Shown one piece after another: positions 19,890 through 28,484 of a DNA stretch of 64,000 nucleotides. Positions within the stretch are counted from its first letter, which is position 1. Every line of letters starts with the position of its first letter. This DNA comes from Bacteroidota bacterium (lineage in GTDB: Bacteria; Bacteroidota; Bacteroidia; Cytophagales; Cyclobacteriaceae): NCBI GenBank assembly GCA_027592755.1, contig JAQCLE010000009.1:1-64000 (forward strand), read 5' to 3'. The translations under genes were made by a program, and so were the position numbers. The notes beneath the pieces were generated by a model that ran no database searches, was not told where the DNA came from, and was given only the letters and a program-made list of their open reading frames with translations.

Positions 19890-20016
19890 TTCGGAACAGG
19901 ATTTACAAATGGCCTTAGGTTCATTTACTCAAATTAAAGCCAAAAACCTGGTCGGAGGTGAACTAATATTTGGAGAAAAATAATGTATGAATTTTGATGC
20001 TGACAGAATTGAATTT

Positions 20017-20376
20017 CTATAGCGCACGCATAAAAACTTCGAAATCAGGAGCAACTAAAAGCTTTGTATTATTTAAGTATACTAAAGGAAAATTGATTCT
20101 ACCTTGATAGTTGGCATTTTTAACTACTTCTAACATTTCAAGAACCTTATCCTCATTCACATCTACGTCATTGAATGAGTACTTCAAACCAACGGAATCC
20201 AATTTGGCTTTGAAATCAATACAATGATCACATGTATTGCTTCCATAAATTACTATTAAAGGCGGCTCAACGGGGGCTTGGTGAATAGTTTCTGATTTTT
20301 CAGGAGAACTAGAGCAAAACGGGAACAAAATCAAAAAAAGTCCGAGAACACTTAACTTAATGAAGGAAATATGCAT
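20017..20376 (-). CDS. glutaredoxin/thioredoxin-fold lipoprotein
   Basis: The first 21 residues form an export signal ending in FPFCSSS, probably a lipoprotein signal although the lipobox is weak. The mature part of about 95 residues has the start of a glutaredoxin fold, LIVIYGSNTCDHCIDFKAKL, with a CxxC redox pair (CDHC). A cis-Pro loop NFPLVYLN and the helix-rich end follow. It is likely a periplasmic thiol-disulfide protein. It lies downstream of the WG-repeat gene on the same strand with 95 bases between them. Partners are unknown. Confidence 0.8.
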   Translation of the reverse strand: MHISFIKLSVLGLFLILFPFCSSSPEKSETIHQAPVEPPLIVIYGSNTCDHCIDFKAKLDSVGLKYSFNDVDVNEDKVLEMLEVVKNANYQGRINFPLVYLNNTKLLVAPDFEVFMRAL

Positions 20377-20471
20377 GAGGTAGTTTTATAAGAGTTTAAA
20401 AACGCGCTTTTTAATCTGTGTAAATTTAACAACGACTATTGATCCAAGTACCAAAAGTATGTCGATCAAGT

Positions 20472-23093
20472 CTACTGAGCACACAATATTTTTTCATACT
20501 CCTCTTCACGATATGCCTGGGACTTGACAGTATCACCGTTGGCATCTGCATAAACGACAATATAGAAATCAGCCTCAGGGATGTGTTTTTCAGCAAAATA
20601 CAGTGGATTATCGGGAGAACCGAGATTAATTATATCATTATAAGTTGGTGCCATTATTTCACCCCTCACATTGCTGAAAACGCCAAAACCTGTGGATGTA
20701 TAGAAATAGGCTAGTTTTTCCGTAACATCGCTTTTTAGGTACTCATATTCACGAATGCCTTCAACTATTATTTCTTCATCAGGAATTGAATACAAGTTCC
20801 ACAATCCGTTTTGCTTCACCAGGCTTATGGAATCATTCCAAAACTCCACTTGCGAGAAGATAAATTCCGACAGTTCTTCGCCCTCACGATTTAGAAAACC
20901 ATAACCATCTTCTTTCAGAGCTACCAGGTAATTCGATGCATATTTTTCGATGCGTTTCAAATAGTTTGGTTTAATAAGAATTTTCTTGGAAAGATCATAT
21001 GCTCCGAATTTACCCTTCGAAAGGATGTTGGCAAGGCTATCTCTCACCTGGCCGATGCCTTCATATGCCGCTTTTACTATGATGAGGCCCTTATCATTAA
21101 GGATGCCTTTTTTGCGCTTGTCTTCAAAAGAAAAATACCCTTCGGTAAGGTAGTCAATGGCATCATAACCGGCACGGAACATCAATTCACCTTTTTCAGA
21201 ATATATACTACTGATCACTTTACCATTTACGAGCACATATTGCGAACTGTCGTTGGGCTGTTGCACACCCAATATCCTGACCTCATCTTCAGGTTTGATG
21301 TAGCGAATTGTGCGAGGATAAAATGCCAGTCGTACAGTGTCACCCTTTTGATAAAAAGTGACATAATCATTAAGTATCCGTATTGAATCAAGATTGAATT
21401 TGGGTGTAAAACCATACCCCTCACCCAATAAAGTCCATGTTGAATCCCTTTGGAGGCCCATCCAGCTCCGAGAAAATACAATGTCTTTGAATGTCTCGTT
21501 GAGGTATGAACCATTTTTCGCCTGGAAGTATGAAACACCTTTGTCAGATTTAACAATCCAGTCATTTTTCAGAGGAAGAATGGTTTGCTCTGATTCACTG
21601 ATGATTTTCTGCAAATTTTTGTTCAAGAGGCTCTCGCGTTTTCCCGAATAACAAAGGAGGTAATCGTTCTTAACGAGCTCAACTTCGTCATAGCGAAAAT
21701 CAAGTTCAAGCTTATTGCCATCAGTCAGCGGAATAAGCTTCTCAAAATTGGTAATTGCCAAAAGACCGTCTTTTTCAAAAATCCAATAATCATTGACAAG
21801 GTAGATATCACTAAACTCATGGTCGGTTAGTTGTTCTCCAAAAACTGAATACAATGCCCAACGTCCATTCTTTTTTGCTTTTATAGCATTGGATTTTAGA
21901 AGGTCAACATCTTCAAATACGGCGTCAAGAATGTCAAAACCACCTTTATGCCAAACACCGTAGCGCCCATTTTTTCGCATCTTTACAAAACCACCCCGCA
22001 AATCAATGGCTTCATCAAAACCACCATTAAAAACAGGTTTACCTAAATAATTAATTAGCCTTAACGCACCGTTTTCTCTTACCTCCAATACGTCTGATTG
22101 GATATTTCCGCAAAAATATTCTTCCTTGATGTAGTCGTATTTTGCCTCTAAAACTGTTTCACCGGAGGCATTCATAAATCCATATTTGTTCAATTCATAA
22201 AAAGGAAGCAGATAGGTCTTGTTCAGATTGATTACTGCCAATAATGAATCTCTTGTATTGTCATCAAATGCGTATTGATCAAAGTATTTCAACCCATAAA
22301 AATCTCTATCGAGATGAAAGAAGCGTTTCATTACGAGCCTTATCCAATCTGAATCGGAATGATTGGTCAGGAATTCCGAAAGGGCTTCATGCCTGTTTAA
22401 TCCTGCAGTTATTTTGAGGACATTGAGTTCAGTTTCCCTTTTATGGGGTGAATTGGGATGGTCAGCAAGAAAATATTGAAGGCTGAGTAACTTACCATCC
22501 TCAGTATAGTCAGAGAAAAGCAATTGTTCATAAGCTTTCTGAGCTTCAGGAATTTGATCTGCATCGGGGAACGATTCAATAAAATCTTTGTATGCTTCCC
22601 ACATGTTAACCTTTCGAGCCTCTTCAAAAGCAAGCGCATTCCGATTTTTTATGGCAAGAGGAATCTGATCGGATAAAGGAAAATGATCCATAAACAAATT
22701 GAAACTCATAACGGTATTCAGAGAGAGCGACCTGTTAAAGGCTTGATTCTCGACCTCTTTCCTCTGGGCTATCAGGTATGATTCATAGATTTTATTTTTA
22801 ATAAGCGCACTTATTGTTTTTGCATCAGCGTATTGAAAATCGTCGATGGCTTTTAGGGCAAAGTAATAAGCCGAATCGATGTTGTATCGTGAAAATGCAC
22901 TGTCCGAGTACATAGTTGAATAGATATATTTTGCTCCCGGATTAATAGGATTTTTTACAAGGGATTTGATCAGATGTTCTTCTGCTTTTTCGAAGTCACG
23001 CTCAAGTAATGCTTTTAGTGCCAGACCATTCTGATCGGCAATTGTTGTACCAGTCAGAACAGTGAAGTATAAAACAAGCAGGATTGATCTCAT
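20472..23093 (-). CDS. exported WG-repeat protein with N-terminal helical repeats
   Basis: The 873-residue protein starts with a signal peptide (MRSILLVLYFTVLTGTTIA). Residues about 20-280 are helical and TPR-like. From about 285 onwards come repeated WG-type beta units such as NKYGFMNASGETVLEAKYD, RYGVWHKGGFDI, GRWALYSVFGEQL, FGAYDLSKKILIKPNY and GYGFLNREGEEL. WG repeats form beta-rich binding surfaces of unknown ligand in many Bacteroidota. It is probably periplasmic or surface-exposed. It faces the downstream glutaredoxin-like gene on the same strand. No catalytic motif is visible. Confidence 0.85.
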   Translation of the reverse strand: MRSILLVLYFTVLTGTTIADQNGLALKALLERDFEKAEEHLIKSLVKNPINPGAKYIYSTMYSDSAFSRYNIDSAYYFALKAIDDFQYADAKTISALIKNKIYESYLIAQRKEVENQAFNRSLSLNTVMSFNLFMDHFPLSDQIPLAIKNRNALAFEEARKVNMWEAYKDFIESFPDADQIPEAQKAYEQLLFSDYTEDGKLLSLQYFLADHPNSPHKRETELNVLKITAGLNRHEALSEFLTNHSDSDWIRLVMKRFFHLDRDFYGLKYFDQYAFDDNTRDSLLAVINLNKTYLLPFYELNKYGFMNASGETVLEAKYDYIKEEYFCGNIQSDVLEVRENGALRLINYLGKPVFNGGFDEAIDLRGGFVKMRKNGRYGVWHKGGFDILDAVFEDVDLLKSNAIKAKKNGRWALYSVFGEQLTDHEFSDIYLVNDYWIFEKDGLLAITNFEKLIPLTDGNKLELDFRYDEVELVKNDYLLCYSGKRESLLNKNLQKIISESEQTILPLKNDWIVKSDKGVSYFQAKNGSYLNETFKDIVFSRSWMGLQRDSTWTLLGEGYGFTPKFNLDSIRILNDYVTFYQKGDTVRLAFYPRTIRYIKPEDEVRILGVQQPNDSSQYVLVNGKVISSIYSEKGELMFRAGYDAIDYLTEGYFSFEDKRKKGILNDKGLIIVKAAYEGIGQVRDSLANILSKGKFGAYDLSKKILIKPNYLKRIEKYASNYLVALKEDGYGFLNREGEELSEFIFSQVEFWNDSISLVKQNGLWNLYSIPDEEIIVEGIREYEYLKSDVTEKLAYFYTSTGFGVFSNVRGEIMAPTYNDIINLGSPDNPLYFAEKHIPEADFYIVVYADANGDTVKSQAYREEEYEKILCAQ

Positions 23094-23215
23094 TGAACTT
23101 TTATGAAGAATTCTTGGGAGGGCAAATTTGCAAAAATTAGGCCACTATAGAAGATGATTAATAATTGATTATTTGAGACGTGGCAATCGTATCTGGAAAC
23201 TGATTTGTTTTAAAA

Positions 23216-23635
23216 TTATGACAAAACAGTAATGACGAGTTGCCTTGACCCACCCCGATCCCGATGTTCACAGAGATAGATTCCCTGCCAGGTGCCAATG
23301 TTAAGTTCGCCTTCAGTTATTGGTATGGAAACAGAAGAGCCTAGTAAAGAACTTTTTAGGTGGGCAGGCATATCATCGGAACCTTCATAAGCATGTTTGT
23401 AATAGGGAGCATTTTCAGGTACTGCCTTATTGAAATGCGATTCGAAATCCATTCTTACGGTTGGATCAGCGTTTTCATTGATGGTGAGACTTGCTGACGT
23501 GTGCTTTATGAAGACTTGAAGGATACCGATTTGAATTCCCCGGATTTCGGGGATCTCCTGAAGGACTAGGTCTGTTATCAAATGAAACCCCCTGGGATAG
23601 GGTTTTAGTGTAATTTCTTCTTGAAAATTCGCCAT
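23216..23635 (-). CDS. YjbQ family protein (UPF0047, secondary thiamine-phosphate synthase-like)
   Basis: The 139-residue protein matches the YjbQ family throughout: VFIKHTSASLTINENADP, the metal-binding HAYEGSDDMPAHLKS and the C-terminal HRDRGGSRQLVITVL. Some members have weak thiamine-phosphate synthase activity, but the true role is unsettled. It is a cytoplasmic trimer by family knowledge. It lies 122 bases upstream of the WG-repeat gene on the same strand. The start is ATG 23635. Confidence 0.92.
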   Translation of the reverse strand: MANFQEEITLKPYPRGFHLITDLVLQEIPEIRGIQIGILQVFIKHTSASLTINENADPTVRMDFESHFNKAVPENAPYYKHAYEGSDDMPAHLKSSLLGSSVSIPITEGELNIGTWQGIYLCEHRDRGGSRQLVITVLS

Positions 23636-23810
23636 TGCATTTAGTTAAGCCAAATTCAACCCTGAGGACAAGTTTCTACCAAAAAAGGGAGAATAAAAAT
23701 AGTATTAATAGAACTGAAGACCTGGGAAAAAGTCTGAAAGAAATTCTCAACCGATTCAACCTCTCCTCTTTTTAATTGTATCTTAGGAAACGGCTGATTC
23801 AAAAAGACAA

Positions 23811-23981
23811 TTGAAACCTGAAGATAAGATACTCATTTCACAGATCAACTATAGAAACAGACAGGCGTTTGAGGTGTTTTTTAAGGACGATGAATACCAC
23901 ATTTACCAATTCAGAAAGCACAAACGATATTTACTCGGTTTCTTGTATAAACTGCCACAAGAATTTCAAATTAATTTTTAG
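23811..23981 (+). pseudogene. relic resembling the N-terminus of an ECF sigma factor
   Basis: A 56-codon frame starting with TTG reads MKPEDKILISQINYRN, then RQAFEVFFKDDEYHIYQF. This resembles sigma-70 region 2 of ECF factors (an I-x-x-GD-x-x-AFE-x-x-F-x-x-Y pattern), although the usual GD is lost. It ends after YKLPQEFQINF where region 2 would continue, and no region 4 is present before the next gene. It fills most of the gap between yjbQ and the glycoside-hydrolase-like lipoprotein gene. TTGTATCTTA just upstream (about 23776-23785) is promoter-like. I infer a decayed sigma gene; a chance resemblance is possible. Confidence 0.35.
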
Positions 23982-23986
23982 GTATT

Positions 23987-26119
23987 ATGAAAGCTCTATT
24001 TCCCTTTTCTATCCGTTGTATTGCAATACTATTACTTCTTGTAGCATGCAATCAGAACAACCAGGTTGATCTCTCTAAGATTGATCCGGGGCGATACGAC
24101 AGTACTTGGTATAACCATACCCCTTTAAGGTTTATACAAACAAATCTTAATGAAATGGATGCCGCTATGGATGTTGACATTTATGTTCAATCATTAGTTG
24201 ATGCCTCTGCCAGTATGGTAGTATTCAATGTTGGGGGAATAAAAGCTTTCTATCCAACAAAACTCCCCTTTCATCACATGAATCCTTATTTGGAAGAAGA
24301 TATAGATTTGGTAGGTGAAGTGATAAAGAAATGTCATGAAAATGGAATAAAATTTATTGCTCGCTTCGATGTGAGCAAGGTAAATGAGTCTATTGCCGTC
24401 CAAAAACCAGAATGGCTCTATTTTGGAACAGACGGGAACGTTGTTAATTACAATGGGGAGGTTCATACATGCATAAATGGCGGATACCAGCAGGAATATG
24501 TTTTTGAAATATTGAAAGAGGCAATTACAGCTTATCCTTTCGACGCAATTTTTTTCAATATGGGTGGTTATCAAACTAGTGATTATAGCCAGGTGTTCCA
24601 TGGCATTTGTCAATGTGAAAATTGTAAGAATCGATTTCGCGATTCAACAGGATTTGAACTTCCTCTAAACATAGATGATAACGACCCTGTATATAGGAAA
24701 TATAATGAATTCCGGAACACAACAACAACAGAACTTAACCAGCGCATAATAAACTTCATCAAAACTCTTGATCCTAACCTTGTATTCCAAAATCGAGAAG
24801 GTGAATTACTCCGTAGCGAATCGGGCACAGGATTTACATCGGGAAGAGACTGGAACTACCATGCAACAGAAAATGTTAAACGTACTCTCAATTCGTTTAA
24901 GGATCAAACCCCCAACGATACTTACAATTATTTAATAGGTATGGATTATCGCCATACCGCCACTTCCCCAAACATTGGGAAGATATTCCTGGCTGAGCAA
25001 ATGCTCAACGGTGCCGGTCCAGGTATCTATTTTATGGGTAGAATGGAAAATCAGTATGACCGTGTATTTCTTCCCACACTCAAAGAAATGTTCGGATTTC
25101 ACAAAAAGAATGAAAAGCTGTTTACAAATGTTCAGTCTTTAAGTAAGATCGGTCTTATAATGGGTTCGAAGGAGGAATACCGAGGTATCATGAAACTACT
25201 TATTGAAGAGCATATTATGTTCGATCTTATTCAAACATCAGTTGTAGGAAGTGAGAAGATTCCACGCAAACTCGAAGACTACGATGCTCTTATTCTTAGT
25301 AATGTTGCAAATATGAGCGATAGTTTTATTTCTATTATCGATGATTATGTGAAGAATGGGGGAAAACTACTAACAACCGGTTTCCCTGGAATAGATGCCG
25401 AAAGCGGTTCACCATTGAATAAAATCAGGCTAAAATCTCTTGGAGTAATGCCTGATTACGAGATGTTTCCACAAACGCGATCAACCTATTTGAAAGTATC
25501 AGAAAATGATAAATCTGCCCTTGGACAGGAGGAATTCAAGGACTTTGATCTAATTATGATGAATTCAGGGTTTTTGAAATGCAAACCCGGTGGAAATGCT
25601 GAAAGTTATCTGAAATTAGTTCCAAACACAATGCATGGCCCACCTGAAAAATGCTATTTTACAGATGATGAAATTACCGCATTTCCAGGGATAGTAACTA
25701 ATCAATTTGGTAATGGGAAAGCTGTTTTTATTCCTTGGCAGATAGGTTCACAGTACGGTTGGAAAGGAAATAATGGTCAAAGGACACTATTCTTGGCAGC
25801 CATGGAGAAGCTTTTAAGGGTTGAAAGCACTTTCGAAACCGATGCTTCTCCACTCATTGAAATGACGCGTTTGGGTAATCGAAATGGGGCATTCGAATGG
25901 ATAGGAATGATTAATCATTCAGGTCAGATTGGAGATGCATTCCGAGAACCAATCCCAATTTACAATTCCACTCTTCGATTTAACCCATTGAGGCCAATAA
26001 AAAGCATCAATCTTGTGCGGTCGGAGAAAGGGCTGGAATTCAAACAAACCGAAGGTTGGGTTGAATGTGTTATCCCTCAGATTAATGATTTTGAGATGGT
26101 ACTATGTCTGTACAAATAA
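23987..26119 (+). CDS. glycoside-hydrolase-like lipoprotein with beta-galactosidase trimerisation-like domain
   Basis: A lipoprotein signal (IAILLLLVAC) anchors the 710-residue protein. Residues about 45-400 look like the TIM barrel of the hypothetical glycosyl hydrolase 6 family (GHL6), with FIARFDVSKV, a CQCENCKNRF cysteine cluster and GPGIYFMGR. Residues about 400-600 look like the glutamine-amidotransferase-like middle domain of GH42 enzymes (YVKNGGKLLTTGFPG, GNGKAVFIPWQIGSQYG). A beta-sandwich end follows. Substrate and catalytic residues cannot be assigned with confidence. It opens a same-strand group with an oxidoreductase, a TIM-barrel isomerase and a sulfatase, which suggests breakdown of a sulfated glycan or glycoside outside the cytoplasm. 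Confidence 0.75.
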   Translation: MKALFPFSIRCIAILLLLVACNQNNQVDLSKIDPGRYDSTWYNHTPLRFIQTNLNEMDAAMDVDIYVQSLVDASASMVVFNVGGIKAFYPTKLPFHHMNPYLEEDIDLVGEVIKKCHENGIKFIARFDVSKVNESIAVQKPEWLYFGTDGNVVNYNGEVHTCINGGYQQEYVFEILKEAITAYPFDAIFFNMGGYQTSDYSQVFHGICQCENCKNRFRDSTGFELPLNIDDNDPVYRKYNEFRNTTTTELNQRIINFIKTLDPNLVFQNREGELLRSESGTGFTSGRDWNYHATENVKRTLNSFKDQTPNDTYNYLIGMDYRHTATSPNIGKIFLAEQMLNGAGPGIYFMGRMENQYDRVFLPTLKEMFGFHKKNEKLFTNVQSLSKIGLIMGSKEEYRGIMKLLIEEHIMFDLIQTSVVGSEKIPRKLEDYDALILSNVANMSDSFISIIDDYVKNGGKLLTTGFPGIDAESGSPLNKIRLKSLGVMPDYEMFPQTRSTYLKVSENDKSALGQEEFKDFDLIMMNSGFLKCKPGGNAESYLKLVPNTMHGPPEKCYFTDDEITAFPGIVTNQFGNGKAVFIPWQIGSQYGWKGNNGQRTLFLAAMEKLLRVESTFETDASPLIEMTRLGNRNGAFEWIGMINHSGQIGDAFREPIPIYNSTLRFNPLRPIKSINLVRSEKGLEFKQTEGWVECVIPQINDFEMVLCLYK

Positions 26120-26229
26120 AGGCAAGATTTAAATCAAAAATTTGGAATGCAACACTGTCGCCGGAGTTATGAAAAGCTTGCGGCTAAGTATTTACCCCCG
26201 GTCATATCGTTTTAGGAAAGGCTAAAAAA

Positions 26230-27246
26230 ATGAAGTTGGAAGTTTGCATTGTGGGCTTGGGAAGGGCTGGGAGGTTTCATCTTAACTCCGTCAAGCAGCT
26301 GGATAAATTCAGGTTAAAATATGTGGTGGAACCCAACTTATCAATGGCTAAAGAAGTACTTGGTGATATTGATTCTACGGTTACAGATGACATTGACAAA
26401 GCACTATCGGATCCTTCACTTGATGCGGTAATCGTTTCATCTCCAACTCAATTCCACTATGAACATGTCCGCAAATCGCTGGAAGCAGGAAAAAATGTGT
26501 TCTCTGAGAAGCCATTAGGGAAAACCCTGGAAGAAATCCAGACCTGCTTCGATTTGGCACACTCAAAGGGATTGGCTTTGCATCTTGGATTTCAACGGCG
26601 ATGTGACAAGAATTTCAATGACCTAAAGGAAAGCATCAAACACATTGGTCAAATCCGAACAATTAAAACCAGCTCAAGGGACAACCCGCAACCTTCCTTT
26701 GAATACTTAAAAACATCAGGTAATATATTTCATGACATGCTCATTCATGATTTTGATATGCTCATTTATCTATTAGGATATAAAATACCTGAATCAGTTT
26801 TTGCTTTCGGACATGCCTATGATAATGACATTGCAAGCATACCGGATTTTGACACAGTTTTGGTGACCATTAAATACCCAGATGGGCTGATATGCTCCAT
26901 TGATACAAGCCGGATTTCTGTATATGGCTATGATCAAAGAATAGAATTATTCGGTGATTTGGGTATGGCCATTGCTGAAAATCAACGGGATAGCACTGTG
27001 AACCTATACACCAGTGCGGGGACAATCCAACGGCCAATAAACTATTCTTTTCCACAAAGGTATCGGGAATCATACTACAAGGAAATAGAGGGTTTTGCCA
27101 ATGAAATTGATAACAAAATTCTTTACAATGTCAGCAGGAAAGAATGCATCCTTGGTCACGTGATAGCCAACGCAGCCCATGAATCAGCAACAACCAACAC
27201 GGTTGTGGACTTTAGTAAATTCAAGCCCTTACTCATTGAAAATTAA
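26230..27246 (+). CDS. Gfo/Idh/MocA family oxidoreductase
   Basis: This NAD(P)-dependent dehydrogenase acts on sugars or cyclitols in the cytoplasm. The Rossmann motif appears as VGLGRAGRFHLNSV at the N-terminus, and the EKPLGKTLEE motif carries the conserved Lys. DMLIHDFDM supplies the conserved Asp/His pair of the active site. With 338 aa it resembles inositol 2-dehydrogenase (IolG)-like members, but no other inositol genes are present. No signal peptide is visible. It starts 110 bases after the glycoside-hydrolase-like gene and is followed by a TIM-barrel isomerase, so it may oxidise the sugar released by that group. Confidence 0.92.
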   Translation: MKLEVCIVGLGRAGRFHLNSVKQLDKFRLKYVVEPNLSMAKEVLGDIDSTVTDDIDKALSDPSLDAVIVSSPTQFHYEHVRKSLEAGKNVFSEKPLGKTLEEIQTCFDLAHSKGLALHLGFQRRCDKNFNDLKESIKHIGQIRTIKTSSRDNPQPSFEYLKTSGNIFHDMLIHDFDMLIYLLGYKIPESVFAFGHAYDNDIASIPDFDTVLVTIKYPDGLICSIDTSRISVYGYDQRIELFGDLGMAIAENQRDSTVNLYTSAGTIQRPINYSFPQRYRESYYKEIEGFANEIDNKILYNVSRKECILGHVIANAAHESATTNTVVDFSKFKPLLIEN

Positions 27247-27415
27247 AAAAAATGAGATATGAATTTTTAAGGAAGGTTTTACAAAAAAAAGCAACTAATT
27301 TCTTCTTTTGAAGATAGGAAAGTGCAATATTTAATATTTCGGCAAAAAACCTTGTATCTTAACCTATAATCATATTATCACCTGTGCGTCAACTTAATTT
27401 TTAATTCTACCACAT

Positions 27416-28336
27416 ATGGACAGAAGAACTTTTGTAAAAACAGGTCTGGCTACTTCAGCTGCGCTAGGACTGCCGTTTGCAGGCCATTCAACTATCACAA
27501 GAAACATTGACACCAAAGCTTTCAAGCTGAAATATGCGCCTCATATTGGCATGTTTAAGCACTCGGCCGGTGAAGACCCAATTGATCAGATTAAGTTTAT
27601 GGCTGATCAAGGGTTTTCTGCTTTCGAGGATAATAGTCTGTCTACCCGGGAGGTCTCACTCCAGGAAAAGATTAGCAAAACCCTGGCCGATCGCAAGATG
27701 GAAATGGGCGTTTTTGTGGGCAACTGGATGATCAGGAGAGGCGATGATTTGGCAAAGGGGGACACAGAGGTCAGAAAGGCTTTTGTGGAAGAGATTAAAT
27801 CCTCCGTAGACGTGGCCAAACGTGTGAATGCCACTTGGATGACCATTGTATTGGGTAACCGGCACCACCGCCTGGAGCCTGATTATCAGACCGCTAATAT
27901 TGTGGAGACACTCAAACAGGCCTCATCAATACTTGAGCCTCACGGCCTGGTCATGGTGATCGAACCGCTCAACCATCTGCATAATCACCCCGATGTATTT
28001 CTGAGTAAAGTCCCTCATGGTTATCTGATCTGTAAAGCCGTCAACAGCCCGGCCTGCAAGATTCTGTTTGATATGTATCATCAACAAATTACAGAAGGGA
28101 ATATTATTCAGAATATTGACTACGCCTATGAGGAGACCGGATATTTTCAGATTGGCGATGTGCCGGGGAGGAAAGAACCGACTACCGGCGAGATGAATTA
28201 CCGTAATATTTTCAAACATATTCATAGTAAAGGGTATGTTGGAATACTGGGCATGGAGCACGGAAATTTTCACCCAAATAAAGAAGGAGAGGATAGACTG
28301 ATTAAGGCTTATCGGGAAGTTGATGATTTTGAATAG
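27416..28336 (+). CDS. TIM-barrel sugar isomerase/epimerase-like protein (hydroxypyruvate isomerase family), exported
   Basis: Residues 1-25 look like a Tat-type signal (DRRTFVKTGLATSAALGL). The mature part is an AP-endonuclease-2/xylose-isomerase-like TIM barrel with VMVIEPLNHLHNHP (metal-ligand Glu), KILFDMYHQQITEGN (Asp/His ligands) and GILGMEHGNFHP (final Glu). This is the hydroxypyruvate isomerase-like subgroup. Export of such an enzyme is common in Bacteroidota sugar loci, though its substrate is unclear. It belongs to the same-strand group at 24-30 kb. The 169-base gap upstream contains AATATTTCGG and TTGTATCTTA, either of which could be a promoter element. Confidence 0.88.
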   Translation: MDRRTFVKTGLATSAALGLPFAGHSTITRNIDTKAFKLKYAPHIGMFKHSAGEDPIDQIKFMADQGFSAFEDNSLSTREVSLQEKISKTLADRKMEMGVFVGNWMIRRGDDLAKGDTEVRKAFVEEIKSSVDVAKRVNATWMTIVLGNRHHRLEPDYQTANIVETLKQASSILEPHGLVMVIEPLNHLHNHPDVFLSKVPHGYLICKAVNSPACKILFDMYHQQITEGNIIQNIDYAYEETGYFQIGDVPGRKEPTTGEMNYRNIFKHIHSKGYVGILGMEHGNFHPNKEGEDRLIKAYREVDDFE

Positions 28337-28484
28337 GTTATTGCTTTAATCTACTAACAAATAAATTTGAGTTCTTCATCTATACTGTTCCTCTTTATAA
28401 AAAAAGAACTAGAAAAGGAATAATTACTTGCAATACTCAATGTTTGTTAATTTCGGAAATGCATTAGAAGAATAAATAAGTTTT

